From: Saccharum officinarum
Taxonomy: Eukaryota; Streptophyta; Magnoliopsida; Poales; Poaceae
Direction: 5' to 3'
DNA length: 64,000 bases
Assembly (NCBI GenBank): GCA_020631735.1
Contig: CM036188.1
Location: 16,472,214 to 16,536,213, forward strand
This document shows positions 23,137 to 34,169 of this stretch, piece by piece. A model generated the notes under the pieces. The model searched no databases and was not told the origin of the DNA. It saw only the letters and a program-made list of their open reading frames with translations. The position numbers were made by a program, and so were the translations under genes. The stretch's first letter is position 1. Each line of letters opens with the position of its first letter.

Positions 23137-23150
23137 GTGTGTTTTGTATT
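23137..23150. repeat. Target-site duplication, left, of the 1-kb retroposon
   Basis: GTGTGTTTTGTATT is repeated exactly at 24154-24167. It lies about 130 bp upstream of the F-box ATG, so the insertion displaced the promoter. Confidence 0.8.
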
Positions 23151-24153
23151 TTTTTTTTGAGAAATCGGGTCTATATTTCATTCATAAATTTTTGGTGATT
23201 ACAGCACATTTGTTACAAGGACACCCTAGAAAGAAAAGAGAAATACAATCTAGTCCTTGTAACCTCCTCCCAGTCTTGCTCGCCGCCGCCGGCCGGAGCG
23301 TAGAGCTTGAAGCCGACCTCCTCCATAGCGAAGAAACATAGTTTTTTTTTGTTGCCGTCTTGAGCAGCATATCGTATCCGACATGCACTATGAACGCTTA
23401 ACGACCTGGCCGAAGAATCGCATCGCCAGGCAACGAGGAATCTGACGCCTCAAAGAACGACAGAAACCCCAACTCGCTGGACGACAAGTCACCCTGAAGG
23501 GGAACTGAACCACAAAAACAGGTGGGAACTGAAGACCAACCCGATTTCACTTCAAGTTGGTAAACATACCTTCCGAGGCCATCTCCAAAGAGGCGAGCAA
23601 CAACGACGAAGACAAGGAAGGGACAAAAGAACCCAACGAGATCTGGAGCAAGCACCAAAGCTCCAGATCTAGGGTGCTCGTACCTCAACAGCTCATCACT
23701 GGCACCAGAAGAGTCACCAGTGCAGTGGAGGAGGAGCTGGAGACCCTTATTCCACAGTCGCAGCGCCGCCTCCACCAAACGAACGCTGCCTAGATCCGAA
23801 CGACCTATACTAGATAGGTATATGTACAACAGCCACCACAATCCCCATTCGTCATCCTTTCCAGCGCCAAACCAGATACTGGAGAGGAAGAGGAACGAAG
23901 AAAATCGGTGCCAGACGTAGATCGCCTCTTCATCGCCTCTGCTCAGCTGTAGCTGTGGAAGATGCGAGAAGAAGAACAACTCTACAGTCTCCTACTCAAC
24001 TGCTCGGTTCCCCACACCTCCAGGGCCAAGAAGGCCACCGGAGGCGCAGGGAACCGGCAAGGATGAGCCAGATCGAAGGAACTCCTTTTTCGTCGCTACA
24101 GTAGCGAGCGAAGGAGGAAGAAGACTCTGGAGAGGACTCTAACGTATGGGGAT
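23151..24153 (-). mobile_element. Non-LTR retroposon, minus orientation, about 1.0 kb
   Basis: On the minus strand the element ends ...GACCCGATTTCTCAAAAAAAA, a poly(A) tail that appears as poly(T) at 23149-23158. It is flanked by a perfect 14-bp duplication, the hallmark of LINE-mediated target-primed insertion. A 193-codon minus-strand frame (23398-23979) is open but matches no LINE domain I recognise. It could be the 5'-truncated end of a LINE or a retroposed transcript. An internal direct repeat is not apparent. Confidence 0.7.
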
Positions 24154-24167
24154 GTGTGTTTTGTATT
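24154..24167. repeat. Target-site duplication, right, of the 1-kb retroposon
   Basis: GTGTGTTTTGTATT, identical to 23137-23150. Confidence 0.8.
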
Positions 24168-24261
24168 GCTAGGTCGCGCTCGCGCGTGTGGGGTGCAGGT
24201 GCGGCGCCGGCTGGATAGCGTAGTTAGGGTTTCTGTGTTCTGGGCCAAATTGGGCTTCTAG

Positions 24262-24478
24262 GCTGTGCTGGGCCAACTGGGCTGTCTATCTCGAATTGAT
24301 GAAAAATGGGATACTGTAAATACGGACGGACAAACGTTTCACCATTTTCGGTTCCGTTCCTGGTTCACATGCTATGCTGGGCCAACTGGGCTGTCTATCC
24401 CGAATTGATGAAAAATGGGATACTGTAAATACGGACGGACAAACGGTTTCGCCGTTTTCGGTTCCGTTCCTGGTTCAC
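24262..24478. repeat. Tandem duplication, 109-bp period
   Basis: Two units starting GCTGTGCTGGGCC (24262) and GCTATGCTGGGCC (24371) differ by a few substitutions and one indel. Both contain TACGGACGGACAAACG and TTTTCGGTTCCGTTCC, text typical of hAT-superfamily terminal regions. Confidence 0.8.
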
Positions 24479-24590
24479 TCTGTCCTGTTTCTGTTTATCC
24501 CAGAAAAAACAAAAACGGACAGAAAAAACATATACGGTTGCGGACGGAGCGGGATTCATCCAGTCGTTTTCATCCTTAATACTAGGGTTT
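24479..24590. mobile_element. hAT-like terminal fragment
   Basis: Read on the minus strand, it begins TAAGGATGAAAACGACTGGA followed by CGGAGC/CGGACGG-rich text, resembling the ends of hAT elements (T/CAGGGATGAAAACG type). The opposite end and target duplication were not identified. Confidence 0.4.
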
Positions 24591-24910
24591 TGATGCTGGA
24601 CATCTGGAGTACTTTTTTTAAAAAAAAGAATAGTACAAAAATCATTACGTGGCATTTGAAGCGTTAGTTGCTTCACTGGAGCAGTATTTTTTTTGTTTGG
24701 TTCTAGAAGTAGCTCTAGCTGAAGCTAAATCTGTTTTAATGATACGTTTGGCAAAATAATTTTTCTTGATTGTTAAAAAGAATAAAATACCCATAATACT
24801 CTTCCATTTTATTTTTTCTTTTATTTATTTTCCTCCATTTATTTCTCTTTTCTCTCTACTTTATCTCTTCTCCCCAAGCCTCTTCTTCATCTTCATGACG
24901 CCATGTCTTA
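24591..24910. other. AT-rich spacer, nothing recognised
   Basis: Homopolymer-rich, low-complexity T/C sequence without ORFs of interest. Its last three bases (TTA) are half of the duplication of the next element. Confidence 0.4.
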
Positions 24911-25736
24911 GAGCAACTCCAACAGGGCCCCTACTTAACCCCCCCATAGCTAAATATAGGGTCTCAGGCCAAAAATTCAACTCCAGCAGAACCCCTACTA
25001 CAGACCCCAAATTTGTTGGGCCAACAAAATCCACCCCAGAGCAAAATACGCGCGGCCTCCCTCCACCGCTGCCGATGCCGAAAGAAGGAGCAGAGGCGGC
25101 TCCTCCGGCGAGCGCAGCCCTCTCCCCTCCCGGCGAGCGCGCCACCCTCTCCTCCGGCGAGTGCGGGGGCAGGCCGGCCACGCCTCCCTTCGCCGCTCGG
25201 GAGCGCTTCCCCAATCGCACGGCACCGCCATCCCCGTTCGTGCGTCCCTCCGCCACGCATTTCCCCTTCGCGCGGCAGCGAGCACTGGGGCCGCGGGCTC
25301 GAGCACGCGCCCCCGGCCATGGCGTCTGTGGCCTCCCTTCCCCGGCGTCGGCGGCCTCCCCTCCTCTTCCTCCCTTCTCCGTCCAGAGGCCCTTCTCCTC
25401 CCTCCCGCGTCCACCCACAGGGGTGCTGTAGCAGATCGACGCGTGCAGCCGCAGATCGAGTCACCGGCGGCACGGATTGGGCGGGCACTGCTCGAAACTT
25501 TCGCAGCCCTCTGCTTTGTACGCGCGTGTGGAGGATTTCAGGGGAAGAAGAAAGAATTTTTGCTTTCACTCCATCAAGAGGATTTTTGTTTGTCATTTTC
25601 TACTTATATGGATTTGGGGGCTTCGTTTAGGGGCTACTACCGGAGCGAAAGCAAAAATTTAGACCAACAAAAATGGAGATGGGCACCCAAATAGAATATG
25701 AGGGCCTTGATTTTGGGGCTATTGCTGGAGTTGCTC
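24911..25736. mobile_element. PIF/Harbinger-type element with TTA duplication and GC-rich cargo
   Basis: Inverted ends GAGCAACTCCAACAG (24911) and CTGGAGTTGCTC (ending 25736) are flanked by TTA at 24908-24910 and 25737-25739, as for PIF/Harbinger elements. About 130 bp at each end form a loose subterminal inverted repeat. The centre (about 25,040-25,500) is strikingly GC- and CpG-rich with overlapping open frames on both strands, as seen when a transposon has captured a gene's 5' end. I recognise no protein domain. At 826 bp it is larger than a typical Tourist MITE and has no transposase. Confidence 0.7.
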
Positions 25737-25739
25737 TTA

Positions 25740-27825
25740 GCTCCACTCCACACGTGGCCGCCCCACATGGTGACCCGGTGGAGTCGCCTCTTCCTTGGAG
25801 TTCGGAACTCACACCCCGGCGTAGCTCGTAGCCGGCAACTTGATGCCACGCAACGCTACCGCTCGTCCCAGCGTGGGCACGCAGCTTGCGCCCCTTCCCA
25901 CGGCCACGCTGTTGTCTCTCCCCTGGGTATTGCATATTTGCATCTGTGAGTTGGTGTTGAATTGTACAGAATTGTGATGCAGATATTGGTGGCAGTGTGC
26001 AGATATGATAACCTTGTACCTTATGCATGTTTGTTGTAGGCAATCAAGATCTTCTCATTATTGAACGGCAGTTTATAAAATGCTTGTAGTTGAATTGTAG
26101 TGAGAGCAGTCTAGTATAGAAAATTTATTGTGACCTAGTATAGAACAAACTGCTAATGTTTACCATCTGAATGCTGCACTGAATGACTATTTTTTACCCT
26201 TTTTTATCAGAAAATAGAAAGTTGTCCTACTATGTTTACCATTTGAATGCTTCTGTGCTTGTCATGCCATCTAGATTTTTTTATTCTAAAATAATTCATG
26301 ACTACTATTCTAGGTGTGAGCTGCTATCAAAGTTAAGGCATCAGTCATCATTTGCTTCAGCTACTCTGAGCTGGCTGCAATGTATATATACAAATGAATA
26401 TTGCTTGTATAGGGCTACAAGGTGATCGTACTTATTTAGCTATTTACAAATGTTCTTGTTTCCACTTCTGCAGCTCTGCTCCTCACTTTACTCATATACT
26501 CATGCGTTTTAGGCATTAGAGATAATTGTAGCTCCTAGATTTTTTAGTTATAAATGCATTTGATAATTGGTTCAGTTTTGATCTACACTTAAGCATTTTA
26601 CAATAGCTGCCTTGTAAATGCTGCAGGGTAAGTTTTTGTCATACTGACTGTTTGCTAATTTTAGCAAACGGAGTGGTTGCATATCGTGCTTTGTAGCACC
26701 TCTGTTTTGATACAGAGATGTGATGGAACAGCACTGGAAAAAGGCTTTTGAGGCTGCCAGATCATGAGTTTTCTTGTGCCTGAAAAAGGTTAGACAAATC
26801 AATTGGTACTTCATCCCCATATTATTTTGACTGTCTAATAAAGCAACCTGTACCAAATGATTTGACAATAATATAGAAATATATGGATCTAGATGAACAG
26901 CTGGATGTTAATGCAGTCCATATATAGAAATATTCTTTCAGGGCTGTTCTCAAGTCATGAGTTGATTACAGAATTGAACTTGATGAAATTGGTTGAATTC
27001 ACGGGCATGCAAATCTGTTGAGTTTTACTTATTTATTTAAGTGAACAAATTTAATGGTCTAGAACTGCTATTTATTGGTCCTATTGTTCTACACTAGTGA
27101 ATAATTATAATTTGCAGCAGCAACTCCTTCGTTTTTTTCACTAATTGATCCTTTGTTTTGTTCTTACTACAGGCTGCTGCTTTGCGGTTTAGTCAATCAG
27201 TCATGTGCCATGTGGTAAGCATACGTTCTTTAGGATTTTATTTCAGTTTGATATGCTGTTCTTGCCTTTTTTTTCAACAAATGTATACCATGAGTTGTCT
27301 CGAGCACTTCTGTTGCTATTTATGTTTGTCAACTGAACTGAATGGCAAGTGCCAAGTGCTAACTTAGCTGAAGTGAATTGCAGGTGCTAAACATTATGTA
27401 TCATCAAAACTTCTTTCACATGCTTGTCTTACTGGTCTCAGTTTGTTACTTGAAACTTATGCTTATTTGGTGCCGTGATGGTAATGGTGCGCAGGGTGTT
27501 GAATGAGCCCTCGGAGAAAGCACTTGGACAGCCAATATTTAGTTCTTTGTGTGTGGATTGGTCTCTTTAGTTTAGCTAATAAAGGTATATGTATTACCAT
27601 TTATTCTCTGAAGCAACCGTCACATTATCATAATTATGGTAGATACTCTATGTAATCACTTACAGTTTAACACTGCTATGTATTCTGTTCATGAGAACAT
27701 AGTGTGTCCTGTGAAGTGTGAACTATCTGTGTACTGCTGTGAAATGTACCATGTACCATATTGTGTAAAACGTGGGATGTAGAAATGTACACTGCATATG
27801 TAGATTTTTTTTTTGTAAATCGTTA
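25740..27825. other. Possible body of a CACTA derivative or gene remnant; no confident gene
   Basis: No long ORF is present. Around 27,170-27,225 CTACAG is followed by a short open stretch and GTAAGC, exon-like. A matching acceptor CGCAG with a short open stretch to a stop lies near 27,497. These may be captured exons, as the region leads directly into a CACTA end at 28112. The identity is not recognised. Confidence 0.3.
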
Positions 27826-28112
27826 TCAGTGACGCGTGTTCTCTATATGCGTCAGTAACAGAGGGCTATCAGTGACGCGCTTTCTCTGTACGCCTCGCTG
27901 ATAAGGGCATATCAGTGACGCGTTTTCTTTGTACGCGTCGCTGATAAGGGCATATCAGTGACGTGTTTTCTCTGCACGCGTCGCTGATAAGGGTATATCA
28001 GTGACGTGTCACTGATGTGCCCTTATCACTGACGCAAAAACAGTGACGCATCTTTTCCGCCTCACTGATGACTGTCTAGAAGTGTCACTGATAAGCTTTT
28101 TTTGGCATAGTG
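27826..28112. mobile_element. CACTA-type terminus with foldback subterminal repeats
   Basis: The right end reads CTTTTTTTGGCATAGTG, the inverse of CACTATGCCAAAA, a known grass CACTA terminus. Inside it, units of about 52 bp (ATCAGTGACGCG ... CGCGTCGCTGAT) repeat about four times. Each unit is itself an inverted repeat able to fold back. The opposite CACTA end was not found in the window, so the left limit of the element is unknown. Confidence 0.7.
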
Positions 28113-28591
28113 TGAAGCTGGATGTTGGAAAATTGATCCCTGTAGACTGAGTACTGAGGAGCCCTCGGCTCGGACGAAAGGTCAGTCAAAAAGTGACACC
28201 TTGGACCTCAGACAACATAATTAGGGTTTCAATATTACATCATCATCCCTCTTTTACATGGGGTTTGCTCCCCCTTTTATAGGTTACTGCACAAAGCGGA
28301 GTTCTTTTACATTTTTGCCCCGCAATCGGCAAGGCATGCATGAAGCTGGATGTTGGAAAATTGTTCCCTGTAGACTGAGTACTGAGGAGCCCTCGGCTCG
28401 GACGAAAGGTCAGTCAAAAAGTGACACGCAATCGGCAAGGCATGCATGAAGCTGGAGTTGGAAAATTATTCCCTATAGACTGAGTACTGAGGAGCCCTCG
28501 TCTCGGACGAAAGGTCAGTCAAAAAGTGACACCTTGGACCTCAGACAACATAATTAGGGTTTCAATATTACATCATCATCCCTCTTTTACA
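28113..28591. repeat. Three direct copies of a sequence beginning TGAAGCTGGA
   Basis: Copies start at 28113, 28341 and 28446. Copies 1 and 3 share about 146 bp (through TACATCATCATCCCTC). Copies 2 and 3 are adjacent units of about 105 bp, each preceded by GCAATCGGCAAGGCATGCA. Copy 1 contains a CTTTTATAGG TATA-like stretch before its end. This may be tandemly rearranged LTR or TRIM sequence. It abuts the CACTA end exactly. Confidence 0.75.
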
Positions 28592-28865
28592 GTATTGTAC
28601 TCACCTAGGATTCACAGTATTGTACTAAACCACGGCTGAACAGTGTTTCGCGATGCTACAGTACCTAGTAAACAACACCCGATGAACAATACCCTAAATC
28701 CGGTACAACCCAATTCGGCAAACAGTACAGCCTGCTACAGGGTTTGTCCGCTGCCCAAGCTACACTAACAATGGTCCTTTCCCCGAATTTGGCCCACTGG
28801 GCCCACTTTGGGCCTGTTACACCCGCTGGAGCCCCAGTGATCCTCCAGCACATGCCCCCTCCGTG

Positions 28866-29010
28866 CGAGAACGCACGTGCGCACCGCATCCTCCGCTGGC
28901 AGGAGCGAGAGGATGTGGTGGGGGACGCCCTCTGGGAGGTCGCTGATTCGGTCAACCCCCTCACCATGGGAGGCTCTCTAGTCTCCGCCATGCACTCCGT
29001 CAAACAGGTG
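28866..29010 (-). pseudogene. Truncated F-box 5' end (paralogue of the 22.4-23.0 kb gene)
   Basis: The minus-strand sequence aligns with 22908-23045, the start of the split F-box gene. The match covers the ATG and the codons for the F-box up to VRTCVLA. Relative to that gene it has lost one base just after the MVRG codons, so the ATG frame reads LTESATSQRAS and not ADRISDL. Homology stops abruptly at about 28866 at the sequence CGGAGGGGG. No LRR/FBD portion follows. It is a fragment without function. Confidence 0.75.
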
Positions 29011-29824
29011 GCGTGCGCCGCAAAAGGCTATAAGAAGGAGAAGAGGGTACTGTGTGAGAGTGTGGCTTGGTTCACGTTTTGTTTATGCCCGTTTCGTTTG
29101 CCCCTTACGTATATGTGAGAACAGATGTCCACGGCTGACATGATTCTCTTTAGAAAATTGTTGAGATTTCACCCAAAAATTTTTTGGGAGCCTTAGAATC
29201 TACCCATTCTGAGAATTTGGATAGAAAATCGCACGATCTCAGTATCTCATCCAAACGGTCTAGATTCTAGATAAATTTTAACTCACACATTTTTAAAATC
29301 TTGAAATCCAATAAAACTGCTGGATTCTTTTTATTTGAAATTTTTTATCTCATACGTACGGATGGACGGACACTGCTTCCCACTGACCCGCATGGGTCAA
29401 TGTCCTTACGCGAGCATGCCTGCCCAACGGCCAACAGCACCCTCTAGCCCACGTGAAAGAACGGCGTGGGATTTGCGTTACACGTATGCACGCCCCTGCC
29501 ACGTAGTCGCACAAGCCCCACGCTGACCTGCCACCGGTTGGCCCCATGCACGCCAATGCGTACAGCTGTTTTGCTCACCCCTGCACAATGCGAGCTCACC
29601 CTACCCACAAGGTCCACGAGCAGGCGCACGCTATGCAAGCTGCAAGTGCTCGACCCTGCCCTCCTGCTTGCCAGGGGTGCTCACAGCCTCCCGCATGTGC
29701 TCCCATGCCACTAAGCAGTACTTGCCACTATGCTGGCGCACCGACGAGTTGCATGTGCCGCCGACCTCCATGCCGGCGAGCTCCATGACGACGAGCCTTT
29801 ATTCTTCCAAGCACCAATGTGATA
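29011..29824. other. Intergenic, nothing recognised
   Basis: Short overlapping frames on both strands at 29335-29883 have no domain and no codon-like pattern. No transposon ends were found. Confidence 0.35.
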
Positions 29825-30190
29825 TTGAGTTGAAAGCGCATGTTGAAAGCTTATGTTTCAAGTGTTTTAGATATTTCATCTGAATGTTGCATGTGTTTCA
29901 TTTGGATGTTGTAAAAATAGATCAAGACATTGCACATGTTGCAATGGTTATATACGTATGTTGCAAGTATATGTTCCAAATGTTTCAGCGGTTTTCAGAA
30001 GTATATTGCAAGTGTGTGTTCCAAATGTTTCAGTTGTTTCATCTGAATGTTGCATATGTTGTAGTGATTATACATATATGTTGCAAGTGTGTGTTTCAAA
30101 TGTTTTACCTGTTTCAGACATATGTTGCAGTGTCTATACACATATATTCCAAGCGTATGTTTGCAATGTTTCATCTTGTTTCAGACGTAT
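29825..30190. repeat. Degenerate tandem array (TGTTGCA/TGTTTCA motifs)
   Basis: Several imperfect units of roughly 80-100 bp carry ATGTTGCAAGTGTGTGTTCC, AATGTTTCA and ATACATATATGTTGCA in the same order. Complementary wording (GCAACAT, TGAAACAT) reappears at 31150-31310. The source element is not identified. Confidence 0.6.
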
Positions 30191-30722
30191 GCCGCAGCAA
30201 GTGGTGCTCCCACGCGCTCTGACTCCTGGGAATGTATGCGCTGCACGCACCCAACCAGCACTGCCTGCCTTTGTGATGCGGGCCAGCTCCAATAGTCAAA
30301 CATGCACACAAGAGGTGGTTAGTGCCCAAACGGTCGAGCACTCCCTAATCAAAGTGCATGCGTGCATGCAGATTGTACAGCGCCAGAGCGGGCCAACACC
30401 AACCGAACATAGAACCAGGCGCCCCTGCACCACTGGGCGTGGCCCCCCACGGTGCAGCATGTAGCCAGATCAACACAAGGGTACGTGCTGTGCTCCCTCT
30501 CACTCTCGCATGCAGCTAGGCGGGCCCCACGCACATGCTCTCCCATGCAGGCGCAGTAGTAGCACGCTCCCTACCCACCGGTAGCAGGCGTTGCTATGCT
30601 GGTGCACGGGCATCCGGACACACGTGTTTGTCTGAACCTCTAGGCGCTAGCATAGCCCTAGCCAATATTTAGTTTGGTCAATTTTTTTTTTGGGAAATGG
30701 TTTGGTCAGTTGGGATGGTAGA
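30191..30722. other. Intergenic, nothing recognised
   Basis: GC-rich stretch with only short frames, a poly(T) run near 30680, and no recognised gene or element end. Confidence 0.35.
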
Positions 30723-31134
30723 CTGTGGCCTGATGTTGCTGAGCCACCTTTGGTCCGTTTGGGGGCATCGACGCCTATAGGCTTGAGGGAAGCCTAGATC
30801 AGGATCTTCGGGACACGTTTGCTGCCCTGGCCGAAGACATCTTCCCTAGATGATGAGGCCTCCCGTCGTTCGAGTTATCTTCTGCCTGATGACCTTTTCT
30901 GGATGTTCAGCAGGGCTCGCGAACGGGTGACCCGCTGGGTGTAGCCCAGATGCTAGCCGATTAGAAGAGTCAGTCAGGGTTAACCACGCCATTACGACAC
31001 TAATCCAGGGGTCTAGATAACCACAATGTTAGGTATTCATATTTATAAGGTATTCATACGTCGTCTGGCAAATTACATATCCTTCATGTCTCTAAAGCAT
31101 ATTCCAAGTACACGTGGGAACATTTCGGTCATCG
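30723..31134 (+). repeat. Dispersed repeat, copy 2
   Basis: Same-strand partner of 3568-3966. This copy has an extra segment near 30925-30950 (GGGTGACCCGCTGGGTGTAG) absent from copy 1. Copy 1 has a TCAGTCG insertion near 3860 absent here. Confidence 0.75.
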
Positions 31135-33558
31135 AAGTCGAGAGAAGATGAAATATTTGGAATATACGTTTCCAACATATGTGTATAACCACTGAAATAT
31201 ATGCAACATCTAAATCAGACACTTGCATCATACGTCTGGAGTAGATGAAATATTTTGAATAGACAGTTGCAACATACTTGCCAGTTGAAACATTTTGGGT
31301 AGAAAAAAGTTAAAAGGACAAACTTTGTATCGAATGATGCCACCGGATACTCTTAGCCGTTGCCGTTTATATTTATAGGGTGTGAGGTCTTGGATACAAG
31401 TAAAGTGCCTTACAATACAAAGACGTGTCAAAGTATGACCCTTAACTCATACTTGCCAATTGAAACAGTCGTGGCCGGTTAAGGAAAGCAGCATGTTCTA
31501 CTTGCACACATGCTTGGGTTTGATCCCTTACAACCTGCTTTCCTCACATGCAAAAACGACCCTTACACCCTGCTTTCCTTAACTGGCAACGGAGAAGACG
31601 GCGTGGAAGGGGCCATGGGAGGTAGGGCAGAGCCAGCTGCAGGGGTGGCAGCGGGGCAGGGTCGGCGCGCGGGTGGGAGGCGACGCGCGGCTAGCTGGGC
31701 CATGGCGGCGCTCACGCATAGCCATGGCCAGGCATCCTGCGCGGCCGTGGTGGGCGCAGCAGCGGCGGTTGGGAAGTCCGGAGTCCGGAGGATGGACACG
31801 GGAAGACCGGAGGATGGGGAAACTTACAGACAGAGAAGCGCTTTTAGTTCCATGTGGACACAGTCGCACAGACTGGCTGATGGAGAGCAGACCTGCCTCA
31901 AGCTCTGCAGGGACATGCACCTCGTCCTCTGCACGCCCCCCGGCAGCAGTCTGCGTCCCTCTGCACAGCGTGCGGCCCACCTCGCTCTCCTTCAACAGCA
32001 GCCGGGCGTATTAGTTGCTGAGGGCTGCTCGTCTTCTTCTCCTCTGGGAGCAACCCGACGTCCCTGCTACACTGATCGGCCTCCTCTTCACGGCGTCCTG
32101 GCCCTCGTCCTTTCTGCGGCACTGACCTGACATCCTGGTAGTGTGGTCGCCACTCTGTGCTGGTGTGGGAGAGGAGAGTCCGTACGCAGCATGCGCACGC
32201 CACTGTCTCTTGCTAAAAGAACTAAGTCTGTGTATTTTGCTGGGAGTCTTCAGGGGCCTTTGGAGTTCTGCTTTGGAGGTCGGATGTGAACGGGTATGTT
32301 AGGGCGTGACTTGCCGGAGCAAAGTCACCGAATCTGCGTCCATTCAACTGTGGGGAGACATCTCTGATCTATCATTGCCTCAGACATGGATGACTTTTAC
32401 TCAAGTAATCTGAGCATCAGGCGACAGCCAGGCAAGTTATTCACATGTTGATGAGGAACTGGATCACGGAGCCCTCTGGAACCATGCTTTATGACGTTGT
32501 AGAGACAACTGGGAATGTGCTTTGTTGCTTTTGCTGTACTGTGTGGTCTCATTTTGTTTGCATAGCCCATCAACATCAAGTCAGACAAACCCAACACTTC
32601 ACAAAGTACCCATGGCTAGTCTCAATGATAAGTTTCATGACACAGTTACCAAGACTGCCAATCAGCTTCTGTGTTGGTATCTGTGACAATAAGTTTCATC
32701 TATGAAAACCTCTCTATCTCTCTTCATAATTAACCAGCCAAGTCTTCAAATTTTCTGATGTGTCACAATATTAAATATAAATAAAATTAAGATTAAACCT
32801 CCACTTAGACTGGCCTAACAAGTTCAATGTTGCCACGTGGAATACGCCACATCAAATTCCGAACAACCAGATCGTAAGTCAGAAGAACAACAAAAACATG
32901 TACAGAGTTCATAATTCTTTGAACAAGAAAGGGAAACACAAAGGTGTTTGATGTAATGTCCAAGCCAAAAAAACTTTATTATGATTACATAGGTGTGATC
33001 TTGTCATACAACCATTTGGAAGGTTAATTGCATCCATCTTCGGGTCAAACTTTGGATGTGATTTCCTTGCTATTGTAGTACCTCTTGTTTGTTGCAACGC
33101 ATTATGTATAACACCTTTTTGGTTTGCTGTGCTGCACCAGCGCTTGTATCAACTCGATTACATTCTAAAAAACAGAGTTATTTTCTCTTAAAAAGTACAT
33201 ATATTAAACTCATTGAACTCAAAACACATGCATTTTCATGTCTTAAAAGGCAACAATAATGTAAAAAGTAAAAACATGGTTCGAGCATGTACTAATATAT
33301 GGGACCACAGGACTAAGTGCATTGTCACAATATAGAGCTACAAAATTTCTGCACCTCTATGTAAAGCTTCAGGAGGAACACACACAATGTCTAGCCAAGT
33401 GTGGGAGCATTTCACTGTCTACTTGTACAATATAATGTGATGTCTGGTCTAGGTAGTTCAGACATGGTTGATATTTATGTTGGTTGTTAACCCTACGACG
33501 GATCAAACTCTTATATGTCAGTTGTGAACTCTTTTATGGTCTTGCTGAGGTATATTAA
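31135..33558. other. Intergenic, no supported gene
   Basis: A 207-codon plus-strand frame (31510-32130) lies in a GC-rich patch and overlaps minus-strand frames of similar length. It has no recognised motif, and open frames on both strands are expected from base composition. From 32,200 to 33,558 the DNA is AT-rich with nothing recognisable. Confidence 0.35.
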
Positions 33559-33665
33559 GGTCCGGTTTGGATCTAATAGCTGCTAATAGTTAGGAGTAGC
33601 TTGCTAATAAATCATAGTTTATATTAGCTAGCTAACTATTAGTTGGAGGTTGTTTGGATGTATAG
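33559..33665. mobile_element. Short foldback MITE-like repeat
   Basis: GGTCCGGTTTGGATCTAATA at the left and ATTAGTTGGAGGTTGTTTGG at the right resemble the GGxCTGTTTGGATCC ends of common grass MITEs. The inner arms CTAATAGTTAG (33583-33593) and CTAACTATTAG (33632-33642) are perfect inverted repeats. No clear target duplication was seen. Confidence 0.5.
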
Positions 33666-33889
33666 CTCATAGATTTTTTGAGCACAACACTGTCCTATTT
33701 ATTTAGTATTGCTCCACTACAAGTTTTTTTGCTTCATAGAGTGGACTACTTATAGGCTACACCAAACTGTGGAGCAACCAACTCCACGAAGCTGGAGGCC
33801 CAGTTGTTCATCTCGGCAGAACTAGGAAAAGTATGCTGCAGTAATAAATTTTTATAACTCCAGGCGTGGACAACAATAAGCATACCTGC
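33666..33889. other. Intergenic spacer
   Basis: No gene. Text such as CTTATAGGCTACACC and GTGGAGCAACCAACTCCACG suggests further transposon debris without definable ends. Confidence 0.3.
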
Positions 33890-33900
33890 AAAAATCAGGC

Positions 33901-34115
33901 TCGCTTTGAGCACAACGCTTTTTAGCCGATGAGTTCAGGGCCTCCTGTGTTTGTTCCTTTGCTTCTCGCTTCATAGTTCTCTTTTCTTTTATCACAGCTG
34001 TGAGCTCTGTCGGTTTGTAGGTTTTTGGTTCAGTAACCTCAAATTACTGTCCCAACTTTAATTTGTAAAACTCTTCTTCTGCTTAATGAATACTGTGCCG
34101 ATGGCACGTTCGAGG
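33901..34115 (+). mobile_element. 5'-truncated LINE 3' end
   Basis: The segment ends CTTCTTCTGCTTAATGAATA ... GTTCGAGGAAAAA, typical of plant L1-type LINE 3' untranslated regions and their A-rich tail. It is flanked by an 11-bp direct repeat AAAAATCAGGC (33890-33900 and 34116-34126). No coding part is retained. Confidence 0.6.
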
Positions 34116-34169
34116 AAAAAATCAGGCACGATGTCATTCCTATGGACATCACTGGCACTAGTACAGAGA

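Noticed and set aside
22372..23341. Plus-strand frames of 164-189 codons opposite the F-box gene
   Set aside because: Mirror-strand frames of the F-box exon and its GC-rich 5' end, with no independent support.
24766..25694. Overlapping frames up to 221 codons on both strands
   Set aside because: High G+C suppresses stop codons in all frames. No domain or codon pattern favours any one, and they lie largely inside a PIF/Harbinger-type element.
28113..28591. Regular repeats suggesting a CRISPR-like array
   Set aside because: The units are too long and unevenly spaced, and this is plant nuclear DNA. They are tandem or rearranged transposon sequence.
31510..32130. 207-codon plus-strand frame
   Set aside because: GC-rich, overlapped by comparable minus-strand frames, no motif and no splice or promoter context.
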